NCBI GenBank assembly: GCA_017983635.1 | Contig: JAGOBA010000005.1 | Span: 124,001 to 188,000, forward strand | DNA from: Alphaproteobacteria bacterium | GTDB taxonomy: Bacteria; Pseudomonadota; Alphaproteobacteria; Micropepsales; Micropepsaceae | Direction: 5' to 3' | Length of the DNA stretch: 64,000 nt | Shown here: positions 10,601-19,416 of the stretch, in pieces | Position numbering within the stretch: position 1 is the first letter of the stretch | How the letters are laid out: the number at the start of each line of letters is the position of its first letter | Program-made: the position numbers and the translations under genes | The notes under the pieces: model-generated | What the model saw: the letters and a program-made list of their open reading frames with translations, nothing else | Database searches by the model: none | Told to the model about the DNA's origin: nothing

Positions 10601-11020
10601 CGGCACCACTCCGCCCTCAAGTGGGAAACGTTTCAGCAAGCGCTCGCAGAACGCGTGAATCGTCTGAATGCGCAAACCGCCCGGCGACTCCAGCGCCTCC
10701 GCGAACAACCGCCGCGCCCGTGCCATCAACGCCGCATCGGGTTCGTCACCTGTGAGCGCCGTCAACTCCTTCGAGAGAGCCGCATCCGAAACCAGGGTCC
10801 ACGTACCCAGCCGTTTGAACAGCCGAGTCGACATCTCGGCCGCAGCCGCGCGCGTAAACGTCAAGCACAGCAAGCGATCCGGCGGGCTGCCGCTGAGCAG
10901 CAAGCGCGCAATCCGCTCGACCAGCACGTGCGTCTTGCCCGACCCAGCATTCGCCGCCACCCAGGCGGAGTACGCCGGATCGGTCGCAATGCGTTGTTCG
11001 TAGACGGCGTCGCGGATCAT
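7610..11020 (-). CDS. addA: double-strand break repair helicase AddA
   Basis: AddA is the UvrD-like helicase-nuclease subunit that, with AddB, resects double-strand ends for RecA loading. The product is 1136 residues. Visible motifs are ANAGSGKTHVLVERI (Walker A), LTFTRAAAAEM, ILVDEAQDTSPAQW (Walker B), VGDVKQSIMSFQGA and a C-terminal RecB-type nuclease core VLIVEFKTDR. The start is the ATG overlapping the addB stop (ATGA); an ATG 24 bases upstream is less likely. Confidence 0.95.
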   Translation of the reverse strand: MIRDAVYEQRIATDPAYSAWVAANAGSGKTHVLVERIARLLLSGSPPDRLLCLTFTRAAAAEMSTRLFKRLGTWTLVSDAALSKELTALTGDEPDAALMARARRLFAEALESPGGLRIQTIHAFCERLLKRFPLEGGVVPQFSVLDERATEELIDLAKEAVLRRATTSDAALADSIVALTEHAGEERFDALMRGVAGERNWVEPFLVDASPGSLKRILWRAVDLAPGTDERSILAAAIEAFEPAQLMRVTAALALGGKTDQQRARAFARLARQPDQAAFEQLTAQLLTQDGEPRARLASKAVLGADPAIGALLERYVGIVLSTRARLNALFVAQNSAHLLHVAAAMLKAYSEIKSRRAMLDYDDLIGRAVALFTNPGAGWILYKLDGGIDHILVDEAQDTSPAQWKIITAVAEEFFSGLGADRQNAPVQRTVFAVGDVKQSIMSFQGARPASFVETRTVIGEQARGARAEFELVGLTRSFRSAPRILELVDQVFADPAARDGVMIDEVATEHEAVRLDMAGLVELWPTVKPASVVEPDAWDAPVDRIEAAHPAVKLAQSIAERIREWLASGEAIYDKELKRIRPMTAGDVMILVRRRNLLADEIIRQLKRRAIPVAGADRLKLAEHIAVMDLIALGRFVLMPHDDLTLAAVLKGPLCGLDDDALFALAHGRKGPLWSVLRACKGEARFASAAAFLERVWAQADMLQPYEFYASVLSEHGGWTKMLGRLGFDAADPIEEFLNAALAFEQAHTPSLESFLHAIENTETQIKRDQDRGEGSVRVMTVHASKGLEAPVVILPDTCTTPKHGRHDKDLLQSEQAPLWKVESKRDDPVRAAARAAGAEERMREYRRLLYVALTRARDRLYICGYEGVRGREPGCWYTLVEQAMKTLEADEIVLPPEDTIRRFGEVPAPVLDRGARTPERADALPSWVRTVAAEERELRHVAPSLVQPGRSRGDGTGVGGLERGRAIHRALERIGSAPAAKWGALALEVATEILGDAAQAQSAANEALRVRRDLLLAHLFGPGSYGEVPLHGVVDWRGDRVQVAARLDRVVVGDKDVLIVEFKTDRVVPKADSAIPTGYVTQLALYRLAVARLFPGRAVNCAILWTAEPRLTPIASRRLEESVSALDPSHGAT

Positions 11021-14000
11021 TCGTCGTCTTCCCCCGACGACCATTCTTTGACGCGCGCCAAATGATCGTAGTCGCCGGCATGGCGCTCCAACAGCACGCG
11101 CGGCTTTGACAAGTACGCCATCTCCGGCGAATCGTACGCCGCGACGAACTTCATCAGCCCCGCCTTCGCGCGCGCCGCCGCCTGATCCGGCGTCTCGCCG
11201 TCGAAGTCGACGATGATCTCCTGCCCCGCAACCGACGCGCCTTTCAAACCGATATAGACAAGCTCCGTAACGCTCGCCGCACTGATTCCGGCAAACCCAC
11301 CCTCAAGCGCAATCGCCGCCTCCAGCGTCAACTGCGGCGAGAGCCCCGTCTGCACCTGCTTCGTCGTCGGCACCGTGCCGGTCTTATAGTCGGCAATCGC
11401 GATCGTATGGTCGGCAAGCAGCTCGATCCGGTCCGCCTTCGCGCTCAACTTGAACGGCCCGAACGGCGCCGCGAACGTGATCGCCCCGCGCTGCTCGGCG
11501 AGCACCTGCAGCGCATTCGCCCGTCGCCCGCGCTCAAGCCCCAAGAACCAGCGCGCAATCCGCTCATAGCGCGGCCACCAGAAGCCCTGCACGCCGGGCC
11601 GCGTGAGCAACATCCCGAACGCCTCTTCGCCACAACGCATCAGCGCGCGCAATGCCTCATCCTCCGGCGGCAAGTCCTTTGGATACGTTTTGACGAACGC
11701 TTCCAGCGCGTCGTGGATGACATTCCCGCGATCCGATGCCGCCGGCATCATGTCGATCGGATCAAGCGGCTTTAGCTTCAAGATCTGCCGCGCATAAAGC
11801 GCATAGGGGTCGCGCACCCAAAGCTCGATCTGCGTCACCGGCAACTCGCGCGGCCGCGCGGCGACTGGCGGCCGCGGCTCCGGCGGCTCGACCGGCTTCG
11901 GCGGCAAGAGCGGCAGATCGAGCCCGCGCGCGATCGCAAGCCACTGATGATCGCGCAGCCGCTCCCCAAGCCCCGCGCCGTCGACCAGGATGGACAACCG
12001 CGTCAGCCACCGCGACGGCGTCGTCGGCGCGCCCGCGTCTTTCTCGGAGCGCGTGAGCAGCACCTCCGCACATGCCGCCGCTTGCGCGAAATCGTGCGCC
12101 GACAAGCCGACCCGCCGCTCCGGCTGACTCATATCGAGCTCACGCCGCATCGGCCGGTTCAACCACGGTCCCGGATCCGTCGCCGGCGGCCATACCCCTT
12201 CGTTCAAGCCGCCCAGGATCATCAAATCCGCGTGCTGCAACCGCACTTCCAACGGACCCAAGATCGAAAGCCGTGGGTGCTGCCCCACATTCGGCCGCAC
12301 CGGCACCGCGTCCATGACGGTCCGAATGAACGCCGCATAAGACGTGCCGTCCATCGTGAGCCCGACGTCGGCAGCGGCTTCTGCCAGTTGCTCGAACAGC
12401 GCCAGCGCTGCCTCGCCCGCCTCGCGCTCCCACAGCGGCAGTGCCGTAGACTTCGCGATGCTGCTCGCCATCTCAGCTGCCTCGCGATGCAAGCGCACGA
12501 GCACCGTCGCATCGTGCTCGCCCGACGCCATCGCCGCCGCAAACGCGCCGCACGCGAGCTCTAACTGCTCGACCAGCTTCAAGCACGCGCTCTTCGGATC
12601 AAGCACTTTGCGGAGTCCGGCAATCCCTGCTGGCGGCCGCAAGCCGCGCAGCACATGCTCCTCCAACTCGACGGCAAGGGCCCGCGCCTCCGAGCGCTCC
12701 GCGAACGCCAACACCGTCAGCGGATGCTTCAGCAGCGCCAGCAGCGGCACCGGCGCAAACTCCTCCGCCGCCGCATCCGCGAGCAAACACAAGAACCGCC
12801 CCGGCACCGTGTGCGCAAGCGGCGTACCGCCGGAGTCGTCGATCGCAATCCCCCAGCGCTTCAACTCGCCGGCCACCCGCCGTGCCAGCGTGCGATCCGG
12901 CGTCACCAGCGCCGCCGTCTTCCCCGGCGTCTCGATCGCCGCGCGCAGTGCGCAAGCAATCGCCAGCGCCTCCTCCGACGCCGTCCGCGCGTGCAAAATC
13001 GAAAGACCGCGCAGACCGTCCTCGATCACGCCGCGCCGCTCGGCGACCAAGTCGCGCCACGCCGGCGTCGTCGCCGCCGGACGCAGCGCCTCGGCAATCA
13101 ACCGGCTTCGCGCACGCGCAACGGCGAGCCCGTCGACCCAAGGCTCGACGTCGCCGCGCGTCGCGTCCATCTTGGCGAGCAACTGCCGCATCCCGTGTTG
13201 CGGATGCCCGGACTCAGCCGCCTCCCACGCTTCCCGATCAAGCTCCAGATCGACGCCGGGCAACACCACGGCCCCGTTCGACAGATAAGCGATCGCACGC
13301 AAAAGCTCCGCCGTCGCGGGCACGCTCCCGGTCGAACCCGCTGCGACCACCGGAAAGTCCGGTGGCGCACTCTTCCACCGCTCCGCCGCGCGCCTGAGCG
13401 CCATGTCGCGATGCGTCGCCGGATCCGACGCACCTTCGCTGATCAGCAGCTTCGGCCAAGCCTCGCTCAAGATGCTCAGGAACGTCAGCGTCTTTTCCCA
13501 ATGCCGCGCCAACTCATGCGGCACCAACGTCTGCAGCCGCTCCCACGCCAGCCCCTCGGCCGTCGCCTGATCGAGCAGCGCCGCCAACTCCCGCGCCAGC
13601 TTCACCGCATGTGCCGGCGTCGCCGCCCCCAGCGTCCGCGCATCTTCCTCCTTCGCGAGGTTCAGCGACCATTGCTGGATCAACTTCGCGAGCAGCAACT
13701 CCCGCCGGAGCGGCGACAACGGCGGCGGCAAGTCCGGCGCCAACTCGCGCGTCGCGTCGTCGCTATCGTCTTCAAGCAACGACGGCGCATCGTCGAAATC
13801 GCCGAGCGCGCGCATCCGGGGCAGCACCGCAACACCACCCGGCGTCACCCGCGCGAACGCCTCACCAAGTGTACGGATCGCGCGCCGCGTCGGCAGTAAG
13901 ATCAAAGCTCGCGAAATCGCAAACGGATCGTCAGGCTTCGAGAACCGCTTGAGGAAACCGCGCGCCAGTTCGTCGGCGAAGGCGGCGCCGGCCGGGATCG

Positions 14001-14022
14001 TGTACAGGTTGATCCGGCGCAT
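11017..14022 (-). CDS. addB: double-strand break repair protein AddB
   Basis: AddB is the partner of AddA. The 1001-residue product has the family N-terminal segment with LLPTRRAIRTLGEAF, a degenerate helicase middle, and a C-terminal PD-(D/E)XK nuclease domain with the IAIADYKTG motif. It starts 15 bases after the MurU-like gene and overlaps addA by four bases. The order murU-addB-addA is typical of alphaproteobacteria. Confidence 0.94.
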   Translation of the reverse strand: MRRINLYTIPAGAAFADELARGFLKRFSKPDDPFAISRALILLPTRRAIRTLGEAFARVTPGGVAVLPRMRALGDFDDAPSLLEDDSDDATRELAPDLPPPLSPLRRELLLAKLIQQWSLNLAKEEDARTLGAATPAHAVKLARELAALLDQATAEGLAWERLQTLVPHELARHWEKTLTFLSILSEAWPKLLISEGASDPATHRDMALRRAAERWKSAPPDFPVVAAGSTGSVPATAELLRAIAYLSNGAVVLPGVDLELDREAWEAAESGHPQHGMRQLLAKMDATRGDVEPWVDGLAVARARSRLIAEALRPAATTPAWRDLVAERRGVIEDGLRGLSILHARTASEEALAIACALRAAIETPGKTAALVTPDRTLARRVAGELKRWGIAIDDSGGTPLAHTVPGRFLCLLADAAAEEFAPVPLLALLKHPLTVLAFAERSEARALAVELEEHVLRGLRPPAGIAGLRKVLDPKSACLKLVEQLELACGAFAAAMASGEHDATVLVRLHREAAEMASSIAKSTALPLWEREAGEAALALFEQLAEAAADVGLTMDGTSYAAFIRTVMDAVPVRPNVGQHPRLSILGPLEVRLQHADLMILGGLNEGVWPPATDPGPWLNRPMRRELDMSQPERRVGLSAHDFAQAAACAEVLLTRSEKDAGAPTTPSRWLTRLSILVDGAGLGERLRDHQWLAIARGLDLPLLPPKPVEPPEPRPPVAARPRELPVTQIELWVRDPYALYARQILKLKPLDPIDMMPAASDRGNVIHDALEAFVKTYPKDLPPEDEALRALMRCGEEAFGMLLTRPGVQGFWWPRYERIARWFLGLERGRRANALQVLAEQRGAITFAAPFGPFKLSAKADRIELLADHTIAIADYKTGTVPTTKQVQTGLSPQLTLEAAIALEGGFAGISAASVTELVYIGLKGASVAGQEIIVDFDGETPDQAAARAKAGLMKFVAAYDSPEMAYLSKPRVLLERHAGDYDHLARVKEWSSGEDDE

Positions 14023-14037
14023 CCGCTCGCGCGCCGG

Positions 14038-14766
14038 CTATGGCACGAGATGGCGGTTGGCCATGAACGCATCCGCCTCGTCCCGCGCTTCCGGCGTGCC
14101 GATATGCATCCACTTGCCGTCCAACCGAATACCGAAGAGCCGCCCATCGGCCGCCGCGATGTCCCACAGCTTGTTCGTCGAGAACACGCCGTCGGGCCCC
14201 GTCGCGACCAGCCGCGGATGAATGATCTGCACACCAGGCCATGCGAACGGCGCCACGCGCTGCGGCTGGCGCCGCGTCAAGCGCCCGTTCGGATCCATCG
14301 TGAAGTCGCCCTTGCCGTCGAAGCCGATCGAGTTGAACGTCGGCGCCATCAGCATCAGGCAGTCCATTTCCGCATCGTCCCACGTGGCTGCCATGCGGTT
14401 GAGATTGACGGCAAAACCCTCAACCCAAATCGAGTCGCTATTGTAGGTGAGAAACGGCTCGTTGCCGAACAGCGGTAGCGCCCGCTTCAACGCACCGCCG
14501 GTATCGAGCAGCTTGTCGCGCTCGTCCTGAATGCGGATCTCGACGTCCTTGCGCCCTTTCAGATGCTCGATGATCATCTCGCCTTTGTAGTGCACATTGA
14601 CGACAATCATCTTCACGCCCGCCGCCACGAAGCGATCGATCGCATGGTCGAGCAATGTCCGCCCCGCCACCATGATCAGCGACTTCGGCCGGTCGTTCGT
14701 CAGCGGCCGCATCCGCGTCCCCAACCCCGCCGCCAGCACCATGCCTCGTGTCGGCTTGAACGCCAT
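14038..14766 (-). CDS. murU: nucleotidyltransferase, MurU-like (MurNAc-1-P uridylyltransferase)
   Basis: A 242-residue sugar nucleotidyltransferase with MVLAAGLGTRMRPLT at residues 9-23 followed by KSLI, the nucleotide-binding signature. The size and the adjacent AmgK-like kinase match the peptidoglycan-recycling pair known from Pseudomonas, where AmgK makes MurNAc-1-phosphate and MurU makes UDP-MurNAc. The function is inferred from family and context. The gap to the upstream kinase is 2 bases. Confidence 0.82.
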   Translation of the reverse strand: MAFKPTRGMVLAAGLGTRMRPLTNDRPKSLIMVAGRTLLDHAIDRFVAAGVKMIVVNVHYKGEMIIEHLKGRKDVEIRIQDERDKLLDTGGALKRALPLFGNEPFLTYNSDSIWVEGFAVNLNRMAATWDDAEMDCLMLMAPTFNSIGFDGKGDFTMDPNGRLTRRQPQRVAPFAWPGVQIIHPRLVATGPDGVFSTNKLWDIAAADGRLFGIRLDGKWMHIGTPEARDEADAFMANRHLVP

Positions 14767-14768
14767 CG

Positions 14769-15878
14769 CTAGTTACCCAAAGTGCCGCGCCATTCGCGCG
14801 GGATGTTGCGATCGAACCAAGACTTCAGCGGGCTGAGCGCCGGATGCGCTAAATCGCGGTCGAGATAGCCCCACATGCGCGGCAGATACTGCGTATAGCG
14901 AGGCTTCCCATCGCGCTTCCACAGCCGCGAAAAGATGCCCACGATCTTCGTGTTGCGTTGCGCTGCCAACAAAGCCGCCGCAAACCGGAAAGCATCCTCG
15001 TCGAACGTGGGCTCGGCCGAGCGACGCAAAGCGATATAGCGTTCCGTCATCGCCCGCGCGAGCTCGACGCTCACTTCGCGTCGCGCATCTTCGGTCAGCG
15101 AAATCAAATCGTAAGCCGGAGAGCCGCTAAGCGCGTCCTGAAAATCCAGCAACCCCGCCCGCGCCAAACCCTTGCGCTCGTCGAGCCACATCAAGTTCTC
15201 GGCGTGATAGTCGCGCAATATCATCACGGGCGCCGAAACTTTCAGCTGCGCCAGCGCCGCGCGCCACGCCGTCACAAACGCTTCGCGCGCATCGGCCGCC
15301 AGCGGTCCACCCGACGCCGCCGGAAAAAACCAATCGGCGAGCAGCAGCGCTTCGGCTTCCATCACCACCGCATCGTAGCTGAGCAAATGCACGTCCGCGG
15401 CCCCCGGCACGCGCAAGATCTGCGGCGCCGGTACGGTATGCAGCCTCGCCAGCGCGTCGATCGCCGTCTCATAGAGGGGCCGCTCGGCCGTGCCGGTCGA
15501 GATCAAATCGGCAAATCGCCCGTCACCCATGTCTTCGATGAGCAGGAACCCGGCGTCGTAGTCGTGCGCCAAAATTTCAGGCGCGCTCAAACCATGGCCG
15601 CGCAGAAACGTTGCGACGCCCGCGAACGGACGGCAGTCCGGCCCCGCCAGCCGTGCCATCGCGTTATAGCCAAGCGCCCGCCGCTCGGCTTCGCTGGCGC
15701 CGGGCGGACAAGCCGCAGTCTCCGCCCCGCGCGGCTGATCCATCAACATCGCCGTATGACCGCGCCGTGCTAACCGCACATAGCGCCGCGTCGACGCATC
15801 GCCGGCTAGCGGATGTAGCTCCGCCCCACTCCACCCGGCGCTCTTGATGAACGCCTGCATCTGCTCCGCGCGAGACAC
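14769..15878 (-). CDS. amgK: AmgK-like aminoglycoside phosphotransferase-fold sugar kinase
   Basis: APH-fold kinase of 369 residues. It has LAGDASTRRYVRL near the N-terminus, the catalytic ILRDYHAENLMWL loop and the metal-binding LLDFQDALSG. This matches the MurNAc/GlcNAc anomeric kinase family that feeds MurU. I chose the GTG sharing a base with the tsaE stop (TAGTG), giving an N-terminus SRAEQMQAFIKSAGW like that of relatives. An ATG 18 bases further in, close behind GGAG, is the alternative. Confidence 0.82.
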   Translation of the reverse strand: MSRAEQMQAFIKSAGWSGAELHPLAGDASTRRYVRLARRGHTAMLMDQPRGAETAACPPGASEAERRALGYNAMARLAGPDCRPFAGVATFLRGHGLSAPEILAHDYDAGFLLIEDMGDGRFADLISTGTAERPLYETAIDALARLHTVPAPQILRVPGAADVHLLSYDAVVMEAEALLLADWFFPAASGGPLAADAREAFVTAWRAALAQLKVSAPVMILRDYHAENLMWLDERKGLARAGLLDFQDALSGSPAYDLISLTEDARREVSVELARAMTERYIALRRSAEPTFDEDAFRFAAALLAAQRNTKIVGIFSRLWKRDGKPRYTQYLPRMWGYLDRDLAHPALSPLKSWFDRNIPREWRGTLGN

Positions 15879-16387
15879 TAAGCGACCCCCGGCAAGCGCA
15901 ACGTCTTCAACCGTGCCGCCCACGAGCCGCGCCCGACCAGCTTCATCAGCCGCGTCTCGTCTTCGCCTTCGGTCGCCTCAAACAAAACGTCGAGCCGGTC
16001 GTCCGGGAGCTGCTCGTTCATCCGGTCCGGCCACTCGATCACAAGCACGCCGCGCTCCAAAGCCTCGTCGAGACCCAGCTCGCGAATCTCGCTGGGCATC
16101 TTCACGCGATAGAGATCGACGTGACTGATCGTGAAGTTCTGCGTCTCGTAGGTTTGCACCAACGTGAACGTCGGACTCGGCACCTCTTCGCGTGGCGCAA
16201 AGCGCCGGATGATCGCGCGCGCCAGCACCGTCTTGCCCGCGCCGAGCGGCCCCGACAGCGTGACCGTATCGCCGGCCACAAGTTGATCGGCAATCTCGCG
16301 CCCGAGCACGGCCGTATCGGCCTCGGTCGCCAGATCGAACGAACGGAAAAAGCGGTCCTTGCCGGACGTTACAGAGCGCACAAGCAT
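15878..16387 (-). CDS. tsaE: tRNA threonylcarbamoyladenosine biosynthesis ATPase TsaE
   Basis: TsaE is the ATPase of the TsaBDE complex that makes the universal t6A modification of tRNA position 37. The 169-residue product has the GPLGAGKT P-loop at residues 46-53, SPTFTLVQTY and the HVDLYR and VLVIEWPDRM motifs. In many alphaproteobacteria tsaE lies directly beside a DivL-like kinase gene; here about 3 kb of other genes intervene. Confidence 0.93.
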   Translation of the reverse strand: MLVRSVTSGKDRFFRSFDLATEADTAVLGREIADQLVAGDTVTLSGPLGAGKTVLARAIIRRFAPREEVPSPTFTLVQTYETQNFTISHVDLYRVKMPSEIRELGLDEALERGVLVIEWPDRMNEQLPDDRLDVLFEATEGEDETRLMKLVGRGSWAARLKTLRLPGVA

Positions 16388-16526
16388 CGCGCCCTTCTAC
16401 CCGCGCCGAACTGCCACTTCAATGCCGGAAGACCGGCTCGAAATGCCACCGATTTGCGCGGTTGATCCTCCGACACAGCCCGTGCTAACCGACAGGTCAC
16501 TCAGAGGGCGCCAAGAGCGCTGTTCC

Positions 16527-17741
16527 ATGGCCGAATCGCTCGTCATCGTCGGGGCAGGACAAGCCGCCGCACAGCTCGTCGCGAGCCTCCGCACGGAAGG
16601 CTATGCCGGCGCGATCACGATTGTTGGGGACGAACCCTACATTCCTTACCAACGCCCGCCGCTGTCCAAAGCGTTCCTAGCGGGCGAACTCGCGCGTGAG
16701 CGCCTGTTCATCAAGCCGGAGGAATTCTATCCCGACGCGAAGTGCGACCTGCGCTTGAACACCCGCGCCACCGCAATCGACCGTACCCGAAGAGTCGTCA
16801 AGCTCGAAGGCGGGCACGAGCTCCCCTACACAACACTCGCTCTCACCACCGGCTCGCGCGTGCGCAAGCTGCCGCTGCCCGGCGCCGACTTGCCCGGCTG
16901 CTACTACTTGCGTGGCATCGCCGATGTGGAACAACTTCAGGACAAGCTCAAACCCGGCAACCGCGTCGTCATCATCGGCGCCGGCTACATCGGCCTTGAG
17001 GTCGCAGCCGTCGCCGCCAAGCACAAGCTGAAGGTGACGGTGTTGGAAGCGCTTCCCCGCGTGATGGCGCGCGCCACCTGCCCCGAACTCTCCGCCTTCT
17101 ACCAAGACGTCCACACCAAGGCTGGCGTCGATATCCGCCTAAACACAAAGCTTGAGGCGATCGAAAAGAACGGCGCTGCGCTCAGCGTCAAAACCTCGGG
17201 CGGCGCGGTCGACGCGGACTTCGTGCTGATCGGCATCGGCATCGTGCCGAACGTCGAGCTCGCGGCCGAAGCGGGCCTCAAGGTTGATAACGGCATCGTC
17301 GTCGACAATCACGCCCAGACCGAAGACCTCGCGATCTACGCCATCGGCGACTGCGCGAACCTTCCCTGCAGCTATGCGCCAACCGGCCGCGTCCGGCTCG
17401 AGTCCGTGCAAAACGCAATCGACCAGGCCAAGCACGCCGCCGCCGCCATCTGCGGCAAGCCCAAGCCCTATAACGAAGTCCCCTGGTTCTGGTCCGACCA
17501 ATACGACCTGAAACTGCAGATCGCAGGGTTAAGCACCCCAGACGACCAGATCGTCCTGCGCGGCGACCCGGCCAGCCGCAGCTTCGCCGCGTTTCACCTG
17601 CGCGCGGGCGTCATTGTCGCGGTCGAGGCCGTCAGCGCCGCCCCGGAATATATGATGGGCCGCCGCCTCATCGCCGCCCGCGCCAAAGTCGCGCCCGAGC
17701 GTCTTGCGGACAAGGCCGTACCTATGAAAGACATGGTCTGA
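16527..17741 (+). CDS. NAD(P)/FAD-dependent ferredoxin reductase
   Basis: 404-residue putidaredoxin-reductase-like flavoprotein that would pass electrons from NAD(P)H to a 2Fe-2S ferredoxin. It has the N-terminal FAD motif IVGAGQAAAQ, the YIPYQRPPLSK segment, the second dinucleotide motif IIGAGYIGLEVAAVA, and AIYAIGDCAN near the C-terminus. The ATG giving this N-terminus was chosen over a longer frame that runs into the tsaE promoter region. A ferredoxin gene follows after 25 bases. No P450 or oxygenase partner is in the window. Confidence 0.9.
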   Translation: MAESLVIVGAGQAAAQLVASLRTEGYAGAITIVGDEPYIPYQRPPLSKAFLAGELARERLFIKPEEFYPDAKCDLRLNTRATAIDRTRRVVKLEGGHELPYTTLALTTGSRVRKLPLPGADLPGCYYLRGIADVEQLQDKLKPGNRVVIIGAGYIGLEVAAVAAKHKLKVTVLEALPRVMARATCPELSAFYQDVHTKAGVDIRLNTKLEAIEKNGAALSVKTSGGAVDADFVLIGIGIVPNVELAAEAGLKVDNGIVVDNHAQTEDLAIYAIGDCANLPCSYAPTGRVRLESVQNAIDQAKHAAAAICGKPKPYNEVPWFWSDQYDLKLQIAGLSTPDDQIVLRGDPASRSFAAFHLRAGVIVAVEAVSAAPEYMMGRRLIAARAKVAPERLADKAVPMKDMV

Positions 17742-17766
17742 ATTGGACATTTGAACCGGACGAACA

Positions 17767-18087
17767 ATGGCGAAGATCAAGTACATCGAACACAACGGCA
17801 AAGAGCACGTCGTCGACGTGAAATCGGGCATGTCGGTGATGGAAGGGGCGGTGAAGAACCTGATCCCCGGCATCGACGCCGACTGCGGCGGCGCCTGCGC
17901 CTGCGCCACCTGCCACGTCTACGTGGGCCAAGAGTGGCTCGCAAAGATCGAACCGATGCAGGAAATGGAAAAAACCATGCTCGACTTCGCCGAAGGCGTC
18001 GAGAGCAACAGCCGCCTCTCCTGCCAGATCAAGGTGACCGACGCCCTCGACGGCTTCACCGTCAAGATGCCCAAGAGCCAGCACTAA
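17767..18087 (+). CDS. 2Fe-2S ferredoxin, adrenodoxin type
   Basis: 106-residue [2Fe-2S] ferredoxin. Cluster ligands are Cys40, Cys46, Cys49 (C-x5-C-x2-C) and Cys86; an extra Cys44 lies within the loop. The C-x5-C spacing is that of the adrenodoxin/putidaredoxin class rather than plant type. It is co-oriented with and close to the reductase, forming a two-protein electron-transfer module whose terminal acceptor is not local. Confidence 0.94.
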   Translation: MAKIKYIEHNGKEHVVDVKSGMSVMEGAVKNLIPGIDADCGGACACATCHVYVGQEWLAKIEPMQEMEKTMLDFAEGVESNSRLSCQIKVTDALDGFTVKMPKSQH

Positions 18088-18111
18088 CTTAAGCAAGCGG
18101 GCACCGCCTGG

Positions 18112-18143
18112 GAGCGCGGGCGTCCCGCCCGCTCTTCGGGCGG
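18112..18143 (+). terminator. GC-rich hairpin after ferredoxin gene
   Basis: Two alternative stems overlap: GAGCG-GGGCG pairing with CCGCCCGCTC, and CCGCCCG pairing with CGGGCGG. There is no T-run, so this is either a weak terminator or a dispersed REP-like unit. It sits 25 bases past the ferredoxin stop. Confidence 0.45.
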
Positions 18144-18191
18144 TAAAGCGCGCAGATTCCATAAAGCGCGCTGCCGTGCTAGACTATTCCG

Positions 18192-18413
18192 ATGGCAGCA
18201 CCTCGCATCATCTCGGACGCCAACATCATGACCGGCAAGCCGGTCATTGAGGGCACGCGCATCACGGTCGAACTCATTCTCACCAGGCTAGGCGAAGGTC
18301 GGACAGTGGCCGACATCGTCGAAGAGTACCCTCACCTCTCGCGTGAGCAGGTCGAAGCCGCCATCGCCTACGCACGCAACCTCGTCTCGCGCTCACCCCA
18401 AGCCGCAGAATAA
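18192..18413 (+). CDS. DUF433 antitoxin-like protein
   Basis: 73-residue winged-helix-like DUF433 protein. Visible features are the GKPVIEGTRITVELIL segment, GEGRTVADIVEEYPHL and a C-terminal REQVEAAIAYAR helix. DUF433 proteins are usually paired with PIN-like DUF5615 proteins as toxin-antitoxin modules, and such a gene follows after 2 bases. It is probably the autoregulating antitoxin. Confidence 0.88.
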   Translation: MAAPRIISDANIMTGKPVIEGTRITVELILTRLGEGRTVADIVEEYPHLSREQVEAAIAYARNLVSRSPQAAE

Positions 18414-18415
18414 GC

Positions 18416-18772
18416 TTGCGCCTGCTCACCGACGAAAACATTTCGCCCGTCATCGTCGCTGCCTTGGAAGCGGCCGGACATGATGTTCTCGCGGTGGCGA
18501 AGGAAATGCCCTCGGCACCAGATCCCGCAATCATGGAACGCGCGATCGTCGAACAGCGTATCCTCATTACCGAAGACAAAGATTTCGGCGAATTGGCCTT
18601 CAAACATGGCCATCGACCGGTGGGGATCATACGTCTTGTGTTGCCGGGCTATTGGCCGTCGCAAAAGGCCGAGCGGCTGTGTGAGGTTCTCGTCGCTCCC
18701 GCGAACATCATCGATCACGCCGCCGTCGTCGAGCCGGATCGCGTCAGGTCGCGCGCAATTCCAAAACCGTAG
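18416..18772 (+). CDS. DUF5615 PIN-like toxin
   Basis: 118-residue protein with the PIN-like LLTDENISP motif at the N-terminus (conserved acidic Asp-Glu) and ILITEDKDFGELAF in the middle, which supply the nuclease-like acidic residues. It begins at a TTG 2 bases after the DUF433 stop. It is the presumed RNase toxin of the pair. The poor start codon fits tight coupling to, and lower dose than, the antitoxin. Confidence 0.86.
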   Translation: MRLLTDENISPVIVAALEAAGHDVLAVAKEMPSAPDPAIMERAIVEQRILITEDKDFGELAFKHGHRPVGIIRLVLPGYWPSQKAERLCEVLVAPANIIDHAAVVEPDRVRSRAIPKP

Positions 18773-18811
18773 CCAGCCTTGCTACCGAAAGTCCTGCAAA
18801 GCCACCACCCC

Positions 18812-19237
18812 TTACCCCACCCGCTTCGACCCAAACCCTTCATCGAACTTCGGCGCGTTGTCTTTCAACTCGACCCACGGCGCCTTCGAGCCGACGAAGA
18901 TATGCGCGGCATACCCCCGGTGCCCCGGATCGTCATCGAGCAACCCCGCAGGCACAAAATACTTCGTCTGCTCCCGATCCATCAGCGGCACCGGGCTTCC
19001 GCACGTGCCGCAGAACGACGACGACCAGCCGTTCCCGTTCGCCACGAAGAACTGCTTGATCAGGTCCTGCCCCCGCAGCCAACGAAAACTTGACGCGCTT
19101 GCGTAGAAGACGGCGTTGCCGTCGGTGCCCGACAACTTTCGACACTTCGAACAATGACACTGCCCGATCGGTCCCGCCTTGCCGTCGATCTCGAACGCAA
19201 CGCCGCCGCACAGACAACTTCCGCGAAGGGATGACAT
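18812..19237 (-). CDS. GFA family (glutathione-dependent formaldehyde-activating-like) protein
   Basis: 141-residue GFA/CENP-V fold protein. Zinc-binding cysteines are Cys8 and Cys10 (SCLCGG), Cys27, Cys29 and Cys32 (CHCSKC), and Cys76 and Cys79 (CGTC). Biochemical roles of most family members are unknown. The ATG preceded by GAGGAGC was chosen; the frame runs 26 codons further upstream into sequence without family features. Confidence 0.87.
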   Translation of the reverse strand: MSSLRGSCLCGGVAFEIDGKAGPIGQCHCSKCRKLSGTDGNAVFYASASSFRWLRGQDLIKQFFVANGNGWSSSFCGTCGSPVPLMDREQTKYFVPAGLLDDDPGHRGYAAHIFVGSKAPWVELKDNAPKFDEGFGSKRVG

Positions 19238-19326
19238 GAAGGGCTCCTCGGTTGTTCGGATTTTTTTTGCACGAGCGCTGCAAATATTGGAGTGACCAAT
19301 GTCAACGAGGCGCACTTTCTTCTTGG

Positions 19327-19400
19327 GACCGAGGGCATCCCTGCCCGCTCTTACTTGCGGCCCTGAAGAAGAAAAAAGGCTGGCAAGGATGCCCGCGGTC
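19327..19400. repeat. inverted repeat between GFA and divL genes
   Basis: Two 19-base arms (GACCGAGGGCATCCCTGCC and the complement of GGCAAGGATGCCCGCGGTC) match at 17 of 19 positions around a 36-base loop. The GGCATCC core suggests a dispersed palindromic element. It may terminate divL transcription, whose stop lies 16 bases away. Confidence 0.6.
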
Positions 19401-19416
19401 GCAGGAAGTAAGTGCG

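Noticed and set aside
12655..13899. A 414-codon Arg-rich open frame opposite addB
   Set aside because: Low-complexity basic translation, antisense to an unambiguous AddB reading frame.
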